The notes: generated by a model from the letters alone, not told the origin. A DNA stretch of 17,036 nucleotides from Bacteroidales bacterium (GCA_017618935.1 JAFZTG010000110.1:1-17036); one strand, 5' to 3'. Shown: positions 1-7,887, counted from the first letter of the stretch. Program-made: numbers and translations.

Positions 1-1386
1 GAAGACGGAATCCACGTAAATTCTGGATTTCTTGACGGATTGAACAAGAAAGACGCTATTGAAAAAATGATTGCTTGGCTTGCCGAACGTAAATTGGGTA
101 AGGCAACTGTTAATTATAAGATCCGTGATTGGTTGTTCAGCCGCCAACGTTACTGGGGCGAGCCGTTCCCTATCATTCACTGGGAAGACGGCGAGGTTAC
201 GATGGTTGACGAAAAAGACCTTCCTCACAGATTGCCGGAACTGACGAAATATGAGCCGAGCGACACAGGCGAATCGCCGTTGGCAAATGCCACTGATTGG
301 CTTAATGTGACCGACAAAAATGGTCGTCGTGGTCGTTACGAAACCAATACGATGCCGCAATGGGCTGGTTCGTGCTGGTATTACCTTCGTTACACCGACC
401 CGACAAATGATTCTGCGCCATTCTCGGTTGAGGCGGAAAATTATTGGATGCCTGTTGATTTATATGTTGGTGGTGCAGAACATGCGGTGCTTCACTTGCT
501 TTACAGCCGTTTCTGGCATAAGGTTTTGTTCGATTTGGGCATTGTCCACACCGACGAACCATATCAAAAATTGTTCAACCAAGGTATGATTTTGGCGTTT
601 GCCTACGAAACACAGGCAGGAGCGAAAGTTCCGTCGGATAAGGTTGAGGAACGTGACGGCAAATTCTTCCACAAAGAAACAGGTGAGGAACTTCGTCAGA
701 TTGTGGCAAAGATGTCGAAATCGTTGAAAAACGTGGTAAATCCCGATGATGTAATTTCTCACTATGGTGCCGACAGTCTTCGTCTGTACGAAATGTTCAT
801 GGGACCGCTTGATGCCGTAAAGCCATGGGCTGAAAGTGGTGTGAAGGGTGTGTTCAACTTCCTTTCACGTGTGTTCCGTTTCTTCAGCGAGAAAGAAAAC
901 GTGGTTGCCGGTCTGCAAGACGACAACGCCGTTGTGAAGGAGCTTCACAAAACAATAAAGAAAGTTGCCGACGATATAGAAAATCTTCGTTTCAACACTG
1001 CCATTTCTCAAATGATGGTGTTCACCAACACGTGCTACAAGGCAGGAAAAGTTTCGGTGGAAACGGCCCAAACGTTTGCCAAAGTGCTTGCTCCGTTTGC
1101 TCCGCACTTGGCTGAGGAATTATGGAGTATGTACGGCGGTGCTGAATCGCTTGCTTACGAGCCATGGCCTGTATGCGACGAGTCGAAATTGGTTGACGAC
1201 ACCGTGATTTATCCAGTTTCATTCAACGGGAAACGTCGTTTTGAAATGGAATTTGCGAAATCGGCAACTCCCGATGAGGTTCAATCTATGGTACTTGCCG
1301 ACGAACGTACAATCAAGTGGCTCGATGGCAAACCAACGAAAAAAGTGATTGTCGTTCCAGGAAAAATTATCAATATAGTTTTGTAA
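1..1386 (+). CDS. leuS: Leucyl-tRNA synthetase, C-terminal part (5' end outside the window)
   Basis: Class I aminoacyl-tRNA synthetase that charges tRNA-Leu in the cytoplasm. The reading frame is open from base 1, so the gene enters from the left. The first in-window residues (EDGIHVNSGFLDGL) match the LeuRS segment just after the CP1 editing domain, and the HIGH motif and editing domain lie outside. Visible LeuRS landmarks are the WLFSRQRYWGEPFP block, SCWYYLRYTDP, NYWMPVDLYVGGAEHAVLHL, and the signature KMSKS at bases 709-723, which is followed by NPDDVISHYGADSLRLYEMF. The anticodon-binding helical domain follows, then a short C-terminal domain ending in VPGKIINIVL. About 461 residues are present, roughly half of a normal LeuRS. 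An apparent TTG start at base 40 is internal. The stop codon TAA shares its last A with the ATG of the next gene, so the two are probably co-transcribed and translationally coupled. Confidence 0.97.
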   Translation, partial: EDGIHVNSGFLDGLNKKDAIEKMIAWLAERKLGKATVNYKIRDWLFSRQRYWGEPFPIIHWEDGEVTMVDEKDLPHRLPELTKYEPSDTGESPLANATDWLNVTDKNGRRGRYETNTMPQWAGSCWYYLRYTDPTNDSAPFSVEAENYWMPVDLYVGGAEHAVLHLLYSRFWHKVLFDLGIVHTDEPYQKLFNQGMILAFAYETQAGAKVPSDKVEERDGKFFHKETGEELRQIVAKMSKSLKNVVNPDDVISHYGADSLRLYEMFMGPLDAVKPWAESGVKGVFNFLSRVFRFFSEKENVVAGLQDDNAVVKELHKTIKKVADDIENLRFNTAISQMMVFTNTCYKAGKVSVETAQTFAKVLAPFAPHLAEELWSMYGGAESLAYEPWPVCDESKLVDDTVIYPVSFNGKRRFEMEFAKSATPDEVQSMVLADERTIKWLDGKPTKKVIVVPGKIINIVL

Positions 1387-2696
1387 TGAGATACGCAAAG
1401 ATTCCGAACAAACTATTTGAAAAAAATAGGGGAAAGGTATTAAAACTGCTGCCGACAAATAGTTCGGCAGTTGTTTTTTCAAACCCGCAAATGCCAAGAA
1501 ACGGGGATGAATTTCATACGTATCGTCAGAATTCGGATTTCATTTATCTCACAGGAATTTGTCAGGAAAAATCAGTCCTAATCCTTTCCAATACGGGAGA
1601 ACAGCACGAATATCTGTTTCTGCTCGAAGCGAAACCAGAATTGGAACAATGGGAAGGGAAAAAGTTGCAAAATGATGAGGCAGAAGCCATTTCGGGAATA
1701 AAAAACATTTTTACTCTTTCGCAATTCAACGAAATTTGGAACGAACTTGCACAAAAAAGTGACTATCTTTTTTATGGTCTCAACAACAATCCTCGTTTAA
1801 AAACTGACTTATTGTTGCCCGACAAACTTTTCGGTCAGGAACTTGCCGAGAAATGGAAAAATAAGGATGTGCGAAGTCTTGATGCAATTATGACAGAATG
1901 TAGAATTGTGAAGGAACCCGAAGAAATTGCACTTATCAAAAAGGCGTCGGACATTACTCGGGAAGCGTTTTTCGATATTTTGCCACATGCAGTAGGTGGA
2001 TTGTACGAATATGAATTAGAGTCTATTATGACGAGCTGCTTTATTCGCAATGGAGCCGAAGGACACGCGTTCAGCCCCATTATTTCCAACGGTGAAAACA
2101 CATGTTATCTGCATTACATAAAAAATGACCAAAAACTCAAAAAAGGCAATCTCCTTTTGATGGATTTTGGCTCCGAATATGCAAACTACGCGAGCGATTG
2201 CACTCGAGTGTTACCAATTGGCGGCAAATTCAGCACGAAGCAGAAAAAATATTACAATGCCGTATATTCCGTTTTCAAGGAAATTCGAAACTTTTATGCT
2301 CCGGGAAAGACGATTGAAGAAGCGCAAAAAGAAACGTGCAAGTTGATTCAGGAAGAACTTCTTTCTCTCAAACTCATAAGTAAGTCTGATATATACAATA
2401 GAGGCGAAAAGCCCGCATATTACAAATACTATATGCACAATATCTCGCACTTTATCGGTCTCGATACACACGATGTAGGCGAAAAAGATGTTGTGTTACG
2501 ACCAGGTATGGTTATTAGTTGTGAGCCAGGTATTTATGATTTGGAGAATAAAATAGGTATTCGCCTTGAAGATACACTTGTAATCACCGAAAACGGCAAT
2601 CTTGACTTGATGGAATCCATTCCAATGAATCCCGAAGAGATAGAATACCTAATGAACACTACTTCTTTATATACACCTCATCAAATCTCAAAATAA
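1386..2696 (+). CDS. pepP: Xaa-Pro aminopeptidase (aminopeptidase P, peptidase M24B)
   Basis: Dinuclear-metal cytoplasmic exopeptidase that removes the N-terminal residue when proline is second. It has 436 residues, normal for the family. The N-terminal aminopeptidase P domain covers about residues 5-135 (SDFIYLTGI at 50-58 is typical) and the pita-bread M24 catalytic domain about 180-415. The expected metal ligands are all visible: D260 and D271 (LLMDFGSEYANYASDCTR), H355 in SHFIGLD, E380 in EPGIY, and E395 in RLEDTL. H243 and H362 are the usual accessory histidines. I chose the ATG at 1386, giving MRYAKIPNKLFEKNRGK. The frame stays open further upstream, but that part overlaps leuS and does not resemble the family. 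The ATG overlaps the leuS stop by one base (TAATG), which suggests coupling. The 3' end overlaps the oppositely oriented lipoprotein gene by 38 bases. Confidence 0.95.
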   Translation: MRYAKIPNKLFEKNRGKVLKLLPTNSSAVVFSNPQMPRNGDEFHTYRQNSDFIYLTGICQEKSVLILSNTGEQHEYLFLLEAKPELEQWEGKKLQNDEAEAISGIKNIFTLSQFNEIWNELAQKSDYLFYGLNNNPRLKTDLLLPDKLFGQELAEKWKNKDVRSLDAIMTECRIVKEPEEIALIKKASDITREAFFDILPHAVGGLYEYELESIMTSCFIRNGAEGHAFSPIISNGENTCYLHYIKNDQKLKKGNLLLMDFGSEYANYASDCTRVLPIGGKFSTKQKKYYNAVYSVFKEIRNFYAPGKTIEEAQKETCKLIQEELLSLKLISKSDIYNRGEKPAYYKYYMHNISHFIGLDTHDVGEKDVVLRPGMVISCEPGIYDLENKIGIRLEDTLVITENGNLDLMESIPMNPEEIEYLMNTTSLYTPHQISK

Positions 2697-3684
2697 ATAG
2701 CTTATTCGTATGCAGTCCTTTTACATACGGACGAACGAGATTGTATAACACTCCGTCGTAATTCAAGAAATTGGGGACACGAGATTCTGAGATTTCATAA
2801 TCTATATGTTCTGGAAGTTGTTGTAAGATACGAGATATTTCGTTTCCCGAAATGAGCAGAAGAGCATCGGCTTTCCCCTGAATGAACAGTTCTGAAGCCT
2901 CCTGCAAAGAATTGGTGCGAACAAACCTCAACGTATCCAAGTATGGCAAATGATTTCGTTTCTTGTCTCGCATAAAAAAGTTGTTGCTCCGTGTGAACAA
3001 GAATTGTGAGGAATCAGCCTGATATTGAAACGGTCCTACGCCGACAGTAGATTTTGTGCCATACATATCAACTGCTTCATAAGGAATGATGGCTGCCGCC
3101 GGATGCGCCAAGTTTTGAATAAACGTGGGAGATGGTCGGTTCAGTGTGATTTTCAACGTATGTTCGTCAATCACCGTGATTCCTTCTATACGACTTGTAT
3201 CTCGTTGTGCGTCAGTCATCGAGAAATATTTCATGGCCCCTTGAATATGATACACCGTATTGGTAAAATTTTCTATTCCAAATTTGGGATTCGCCAAAAG
3301 ATGAAAGGTATATTTCACATCGTATGCAGTTACATTTCTTGTCTCTTGAGCATTGTTGAAACATTCATCCTTTTGAAACTGAGCCGTCGTATCTAAATGA
3401 AACACATAGACTAAACCTGTATTATCAACGTCCCACGACTCGCAAATCGCATTTTCAATCGACAAAGTTACAGGGTTGTACTGAAAAAGTCCCGTATAGA
3501 AAATGCTTGCCATGCTTTTCTCTAACTCTCCATTCAAATTGGGAGCAAAAATATACGGATCGAAGTTCACGTCATAAACGGGGATGGTAAGCGTTCCGCC
3601 AAATTTTTCGTCCTGTTCGTCTTTTTGCGAAGCACACGAACAAATAATCATAGCCATTAAAACTATTGACAGAACTTTTTTCAT
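2659..3684 (-). CDS. Shortened extracellular solute-binding lipoprotein, family 5 (peptide/nickel type)
   Basis: Resembles the substrate-binding lipoproteins of oligopeptide/nickel ABC importers (SBP_bac_5). The lipoprotein signal peptide MKKVLSIVLMAMIICSC places the acylated cysteine at residue 17 and decides the start at 3684. The frame is open further upstream, but that part lies inside the preceding gene. Family-like segments are the Y-D-V-K-Y-T-F motif (residues 121-127), VGVGPFQ (214-220), and NHLPYLDTLRFV (244-255), followed by an FIQGKADALL segment. The C-terminus (LVRPYVKGL...FDEVYIKK) looks like a genuine family ending. However, the protein has only 341 residues, while full-length members usually have over 500. 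The missing part would lie around residues 290-318. It starts one base after the stop of the upstream gene (TGA-T-ATG), so it is coupled to it. No permease or ATPase gene is nearby. It may be a degenerate or repurposed binding protein. Confidence 0.8.
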   Translation of the reverse strand: MKKVLSIVLMAMIICSCASQKDEQDEKFGGTLTIPVYDVNFDPYIFAPNLNGELEKSMASIFYTGLFQYNPVTLSIENAICESWDVDNTGLVYVFHLDTTAQFQKDECFNNAQETRNVTAYDVKYTFHLLANPKFGIENFTNTVYHIQGAMKYFSMTDAQRDTSRIEGITVIDEHTLKITLNRPSPTFIQNLAHPAAAIIPYEAVDMYGTKSTVGVGPFQYQADSSQFLFTRSNNFFMRDKKRNHLPYLDTLRFVRTNSLQEASELFIQGKADALLLISGNEISRILQQLPEHIDYEISESRVPNFLNYDGVLYNLVRPYVKGLHTNKLFILRFDEVYIKK

Positions 3685-3685
3685 A

Positions 3686-4123
3686 TCATATTTTGTCAAA
3701 AAGAGCGTTGAGTATGTTCTTTTGTTGACGAGTAAGTTTTTCTCGATCAATTCGTTGCACAAATGAAACATTTTCGTTTTCTGACAATCTTTTCTGACAG
3801 TCAGCCAGCAAACTATCATTGGGAAGCACTATTTTTACAAAGAAATTGATGTTCTTCATAAAATCGACCAACGGAGCACCGTATCCCTGATTGTCAATTA
3901 CTGAAACATTAAGTTTTCGCAATTCGTCCCATGACGAAAAATAACTGAGCGAAAAAGGGACTTTGTTCACCAGCACCTCATGTGGTTTTTGTGCTTGTAA
4001 ATCTATCGATAACAATTGGTTAAGCAAAGAATAAAATTGAAATTCGTCGCAGTTGGTCGCTACCGCAAAGAGATCATATTTTTCTAAATGAGAAGTGTTT
4101 TCTATTTTTTTAATCTTTGCCAT
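3686..4123 (-). CDS. Small cytoplasmic protein, divergent IPExxxVDY-like family
   Basis: This 145-residue protein has no signal peptide and no membrane segment. I assign it tentatively to the Bacteroidota family named IPExxxVDY, whose function is unknown. Residues 16-40 (YDLFAVATNCDEFQFYSLLN) fit the family's opening pattern of a short strand, then a helix with L-N near its end. In residues 98-118 the segment around YGAPLVDFMKNINFFVKI aligns with the eponymous motif, but I-P-E-x-x-x-V-D-Y has become V-D-F-x-x-x-I-N-F, so it is divergent. The gene sits tightly between two genes for exported proteins: its ATG overlaps the stop of the hydrolase gene by one base (TAATG), and its TGA is one base from the ATG of the lipoprotein gene. 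Tight coupling suggests a shared job or fixed stoichiometry, but the role cannot be read from the sequence. The existence of the gene is secure; the family call is moderate. Confidence 0.72.
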   Translation of the reverse strand: MAKIKKIENTSHLEKYDLFAVATNCDEFQFYSLLNQLLSIDLQAQKPHEVLVNKVPFSLSYFSSWDELRKLNVSVIDNQGYGAPLVDFMKNINFFVKIVLPNDSLLADCQKRLSENENVSFVQRIDREKLTRQQKNILNALFDKI

Positions 4124-4851
4124 TATTTAAAATCTTTCAAGAAAAATAATAAACTCAGCCAGAACTCCTCGCTTGAGTCAGAGTTCCACCAAAGACAACG
4201 GGCGCCGTGCATTCCACCAGAACTTTCGGGACGAAACAGAACACTTTTTGAACTGGTAATTCCATCCGCCAATTGAGAAACGTAGGAATATTCACTTCGT
4301 GGACACGCAATATATGTGGGCGTATTCAATCCTTTCAGATAATTTGCCATGCTAAAATCGCTAAAAAACTCACCTGGACTATATGCGATAACAGCTTGAA
4401 TATCTTTTCTATCCTTAGCTACTTTGAGACATAGTGATGCCGAAAACGAGCTTCCCATTAGAAATATTTTTGCTGAAGAATCCATCGCATAAACATGCTC
4501 AATTGCTGCAAGAATATCTTTTTCACAATCCATCATAGAAATAGCATGTCCACTCAAACGAGCACGCATAGCCGTTTCGTTGTTTATGTAATTCACCTCG
4601 TTTCCATATCGAAGGTCAACGGCAACACAATTTATGTCAAGTTTTATTATACGAGAAGCTATTTGCTGAAACTCTCCTCGGCTGTAATCAGCTTGGTGGA
4701 ACATCAGCATATACTTATTTGATTCCGCAAATGTTTCGTAAAAATCCGCCGTAACCTCCAATCCGTCAGAAGCTTTAAACGTCAGCAAACGCTGTCCGTA
4801 AGCCAATGAACAGACAAGTAACAAGGAAAAAACATAAATACATTTTCGCAT
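4123..4851 (-). CDS. Exported alpha/beta-hydrolase fold protein
   Basis: A 242-residue protein with a cleavable signal peptide, MRKCIYVFSLLLVCSLAYGQ, probably cut before Q20, which places it in the periplasm or at the surface. The signal peptide is why I chose the start at 4851; an in-frame ATG at 4875 (MNFDSVIT...) would put eight residues in front of it. The fold is recognisable: an oxyanion-hole segment MLMFHQADYSRGE (residues 48-60), the nucleophile elbow at residues 133-137 (G-S-S-F-S, nucleophile S135) inside KIFLMGSSFSASLCLKVA, and the late histidine H215 in GGMHGARCL. The elbow has serine (S137) where glycine is usual, and the acid is unclear because the post-beta7 segment ACPRSEYSYV offers E187 rather than a typical Asp. 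It resembles dienelactone-hydrolase-type or small peptidase/esterase proteins; the substrate is unknown. It is first in a coupled trio with the two genes that follow. Confidence 0.85.
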   Translation of the reverse strand: MRKCIYVFSLLLVCSLAYGQRLLTFKASDGLEVTADFYETFAESNKYMLMFHQADYSRGEFQQIASRIIKLDINCVAVDLRYGNEVNYINNETAMRARLSGHAISMMDCEKDILAAIEHVYAMDSSAKIFLMGSSFSASLCLKVAKDRKDIQAVIAYSPGEFFSDFSMANYLKGLNTPTYIACPRSEYSYVSQLADGITSSKSVLFRPESSGGMHGARCLWWNSDSSEEFWLSLLFFLKDFK

Positions 4852-4889
4852 TGTAATCACAGAATCAAAATTCATAAAACTACTCTTTA

Positions 4890-4897
4890 CAAAGATG
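4890..4897 (-). promoter_or_regulatory. Possible -7 promoter element for the hydrolase trio
   Basis: Read on the minus strand, the sequence is CATCTTTG, one mismatch from the Bacteroidota -7 consensus TAnnTTTG. It would start transcription about 30 bases before the hydrolase ATG at 4851, only a few bases before the alternative ATG at 4875. I see no matching TTTG at the -33 position. The 184-base gap between polA and the hydrolase gene otherwise holds a short AT palindrome (gataattatc, 4908-4917) and no clear terminator, so read-through from polA is also possible. Confidence 0.3.
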
Positions 4898-5035
4898 AGA
4901 TTTTTTTGATAATTATCTTTCTTTTGGAGAAAAAAAACACCGATGTGGATTAAAAATGGCGATAAATCCCTCAAAAACTCTCTCTGTTGCGAAAGAATCT
5001 GTTCCATTGAGGATATCTTTTTGTATATTATTTAC

Positions 5036-7798
5036 TTAATGTGCCTCCAACCAATTTTTCCCGACACCGACTTCCGCTATCAAAGGAACAGAAAGTGATA
5101 CGGCTCCCTGCATTCCTTCGGTGACAATGGTTTTCATTTGTTCCAATTCGTCAGGAAATACGTCGAAATTCAATTCGTCGTGAACTTGCAAAATCATTCT
5201 GCTTCGTAAGTGTAGGGCATCAATTTTTTCTTGAATGTGAATCATCGCAATTTTTATGATATCGGCAGCCGATCCCTGAATGGGGGCATTTATGGCATTT
5301 CGTTCCGCCAAGCCGCGTATCGTGGCATTTTGCGAATTGATGTCGGGTGTGTAACGACGGCGTTTGAACATAGTTTCCACGTAACCCAGTTCACGGGCAT
5401 TTTGTATGTACGAATCCATCAACGCCTTTACTTTCGGATAATTTGCGTAATAGCTGTCAATCAGTTCCTGTGCCTCTTTGCGAGGAATATTGAGTGTTTG
5501 CGACAAGCCGAACGCCGTAGTCCCATAGGAAATGGCAAAATTGGCTGATTTCGCCTTTCGACGTTGCTCCGAAGTTACCTCGTTGAGCGACACGCCGTAA
5601 ATTTTTGCCGCCGTGGCACGGTGAATATCTTCGCCGTCTTGGAATGCCTTTACAAAATGTTCGTCACCCGAAAAATGGGCAATCAGACGCAATTCTATCT
5701 GCGAATAATCTGCCGAAAGGAAATAATTGTCGGGCTTGGACGGAATAAACACCTTACGGATTTCCCGTCCCATTTCGGTACGAATAGGAATATTTTGCAG
5801 GTTGGGATTCGTGGAACTCAATCGTCCCGTTGCCACCACCGCCTGATTGAACGAAGCGTGAATGTTGCCCGTACGCTGATTTACCAATGCCGGCAAGTTG
5901 TCAATGTAGGTTGACAGCAATTTCTTCATTTCGCGCCATTCCAGAATCAACGGAACAACGGGGTGAGCGTCACGTAATTTGTCGAGCACTTCTTCGCCCG
6001 TGGCATATTGTTTCGTCTTGGTTTTCTTGGTCTTGTCGGTTATCTCAAGTTTGTCGAATAACATTTCTCCCAATTGCTTGGGTGACGCAATATTGAATCG
6101 TTCGCCCGTCAATGCAAAAATCTTTTCTTCTATCTGCGAAACGTCCGATGAGATTTTTTTCGACAATTCACGCAACACTTCCGTGTCGATGCGCACGCCC
6201 GCCATTTCCATCTTGCTCAACACTGGAGCCAGCGGACACTCAATGTCGGCATACAGGTCGTATTGCCCCAAATTGTGTAATTCCTTCTCCAACAACGGCA
6301 TAACTCGCCAAATTGCATCGGCTTGCTCGCCAAAATAATTTTTCAATTGCTCAACAGGCATATTGGCAAATTGAATCTGATTGTATTTTTCACCCGTAAC
6401 AATCTCTATATTAGTGATTTCCTCGTGCAAATGCTGACGAACGATAGTGCCGAGGCCGTGGTTTAATTCTGGTTGCAAAACGTAGTGAGCCAACATACAA
6501 TCGTGCAACTCGCCTCCAAGTGTGATTCCGTATTGTGAAAATACTGAAACAGAGTGTTTTATATTATATGAATACTTCTTATTGCACGATGCGAAGATAG
6601 ATTTTAATTTTTCTACGGTATCCTTCGCTTTGTCATCGTCTAATGGGAAGGGAAGGTAATATGCCTCATGTTCTTTCCACGAGAAGGCAATGCCGATAAT
6701 TCGTGCTTTTATTGATTCTGTTGAGGTCCCACAAAGTACGAATGAGAATGCAAGTTGTTTTGAGATGCTCTTCGCAAATGCGTCGATGTCAGTAACAATG
6801 CGGTACGAGGCATTATTTTTTATTGCTGCTGGAGTTTTTGTCGTTTCCTGTGGCTCGGCAAATAAGTCCAATTGCATAGAATCCATGGGCTTTGGAGCGG
6901 GTTTCGCCACCGTTTGCGTGGGAACGTCTGTTACCTGCAACATTTTTTGAGCCAAACCGAAAAATTCAAGTTCCTTGAACTTCGCTTTCAAAACGTCCAC
7001 ATTGTATGGCTCCTTTTCAAAATTAAAGTCTGAAAATGCTACGGGAACTGTTGTACAAATCGTGGCCAGTTGCTTTGATAGCAACACTTGCGACTTGTAG
7101 TTTACGAGATTTTCCTTTTGCTTCCCTTTTAATTTGTCAATGTTTTCGTAAATGCCTTCAATGCTGTCGAACTGTGCAATGAGTTGTTTTGCCGTTTTTT
7201 CGCCAATGCCGGGTGCTCCGGGAATGTTGTCGGAACTGTCGCCCCAAAGTCCGAGTAGGTCAATGACTTGGTCGGGACGTTGGATGCTGAACTTTTCAGC
7301 TACTTGTTTTGGTCCCATAATGTCAATTCCCGAGTGCCCCAGACGATACATGTGAACTTTTTCCTCTACTAACTGAGCGTAGTCTTTGTCGGGCGTAACC
7401 ATATACACCATAAATCCTTCACGAGCGGCTTGTTTTGCAAGTGTTCCGATGATGTCGTCGGCCTCGTAGCCTTCCTTTTGTACCACGGGAATGTTCATTG
7501 CCTTGACTATCTCGATGACCTCGGGAATGGCAGCTTTCAAATCTTCGGGCGATGCCTGACGATTTGCCTTGTATTGTTCATACATTTCGTGACGGAACGT
7601 TTTCCCCACAGGGTCGAAAACCACACCGATATGCGACGGCTTTTGTTTTACAATCAAGTCGTTAAGCGTATTGACAAAACCAAAAATGGCCGATGTGTTG
7701 ACACCTTTGGAATTGACACGAGGTGAATTTATAAAAGCGTAGTATGAGCGATACAAAACCGCATGACCATCTATCAGAAACAAATTTTTTTCTTCCAT
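5036..7798 (-). CDS. polA: DNA polymerase I with a degenerate proofreading domain
   Basis: Repair and Okazaki-fragment polymerase, 920 residues, with the normal three domains. The 5'-3' nuclease covers about residues 1-290: D10, D62, the E112/D114/D115 cluster, D137/D139, D187/D190, and the helix-hairpin-helix GIGEKTAKQLI. The middle 3'-5' exonuclease-like domain covers about 330-510. The polymerase covers about 515-920: motif A DYSQIELR at 697-704, O-helix RRKAKSANFAISYG at 746-759 with the K750/F754/Y758 set, and motif C QVHDE at 871-875, with catalytic D697 and D874. The middle domain lacks its catalytic acids. The D-x-E of Exo I is replaced by V354-L-C356, the N-x-x-x-D of Exo II reads N412-IKH-S416, and the Y-x-x-x-D of Exo III reads Y488-FGE-Q492. 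The enzyme should therefore polymerise and remove RNA primers but not proofread, as in Taq and Bst PolA. It has its own promoter upstream, at 7832-7862. Confidence 0.98.
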   Translation of the reverse strand: MEEKNLFLIDGHAVLYRSYYAFINSPRVNSKGVNTSAIFGFVNTLNDLIVKQKPSHIGVVFDPVGKTFRHEMYEQYKANRQASPEDLKAAIPEVIEIVKAMNIPVVQKEGYEADDIIGTLAKQAAREGFMVYMVTPDKDYAQLVEEKVHMYRLGHSGIDIMGPKQVAEKFSIQRPDQVIDLLGLWGDSSDNIPGAPGIGEKTAKQLIAQFDSIEGIYENIDKLKGKQKENLVNYKSQVLLSKQLATICTTVPVAFSDFNFEKEPYNVDVLKAKFKELEFFGLAQKMLQVTDVPTQTVAKPAPKPMDSMQLDLFAEPQETTKTPAAIKNNASYRIVTDIDAFAKSISKQLAFSFVLCGTSTESIKARIIGIAFSWKEHEAYYLPFPLDDDKAKDTVEKLKSIFASCNKKYSYNIKHSVSVFSQYGITLGGELHDCMLAHYVLQPELNHGLGTIVRQHLHEEITNIEIVTGEKYNQIQFANMPVEQLKNYFGEQADAIWRVMPLLEKELHNLGQYDLYADIECPLAPVLSKMEMAGVRIDTEVLRELSKKISSDVSQIEEKIFALTGERFNIASPKQLGEMLFDKLEITDKTKKTKTKQYATGEEVLDKLRDAHPVVPLILEWREMKKLLSTYIDNLPALVNQRTGNIHASFNQAVVATGRLSSTNPNLQNIPIRTEMGREIRKVFIPSKPDNYFLSADYSQIELRLIAHFSGDEHFVKAFQDGEDIHRATAAKIYGVSLNEVTSEQRRKAKSANFAISYGTTAFGLSQTLNIPRKEAQELIDSYYANYPKVKALMDSYIQNARELGYVETMFKRRRYTPDINSQNATIRGLAERNAINAPIQGSAADIIKIAMIHIQEKIDALHLRSRMILQVHDELNFDVFPDELEQMKTIVTEGMQGAVSLSVPLIAEVGVGKNWLEAH

Positions 7799-7819
7799 AT
7801 AAAAATTGCTCGTTACAAA

Positions 7820-7854
7820 AAAAGACTATCGCAAATGTACGCAGATAGTCTTTT
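7820..7854 (-). terminator. Rho-independent terminator of the lysine-rich protein gene
   Basis: A perfect 11-base-pair stem (AAAAGACTATC at 7820-7830 pairing with GATAGTCTTTT at 7844-7854) surrounds a 13-base loop. On the minus strand the distal arm runs directly into a T tract (complement of the A run at 7817-7823). The hairpin lies about 35 bases after the stop codon of the gene at 7888-8454, the right place and orientation to end that transcript. Its loop and proximal arm carry promoter elements for polA. Confidence 0.85.
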
Positions 7855-7862
7855 ATATCAAA
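7832..7862 (-). promoter_or_regulatory. polA promoter, perfect Bacteroidota -33/-7 consensus
   Basis: On the minus strand the -33 element TTTG (7862-7859) is followed, after exactly 19 bases, by the -7 element TACATTTG (7839-7832). This matches the Bacteroidota sigma consensus TTTG-N19-TAnnTTTG at every fixed position. Transcription should begin a few bases downstream, near 7825, giving a leader of about 25-30 bases before the polA ATG at 7798. The -7 box lies inside the loop of the upstream gene's terminator hairpin. Confidence 0.75.
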
Positions 7863-7887
7863 TTATTGAAAGGAATAATGTGTCACA

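Noticed and set aside
2707..2729. CGTATG...CATACG hairpin just after the aminopeptidase P stop
   Set aside because: Six-base stem with an 11-base loop and no T run, inside the coding sequence of the opposite gene; not convincing as a terminator.
3025..3396. 123-codon plus-strand frame opposite the binding lipoprotein gene
   Set aside because: The minus strand carries the signal peptide and family motifs; nothing recognisable on the plus strand.
3685..3819. 45-residue N-terminal extension of the binding lipoprotein, starting at 3819
   Set aside because: It overlaps the upstream coding sequence, and the true start is fixed by a lipoprotein signal peptide beginning at 3684.
4908..4917. gataattatc palindrome after polA as terminator or operator
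   Set aside because: Short AT-only palindrome with no loop, likely by chance in an AT-rich gap.
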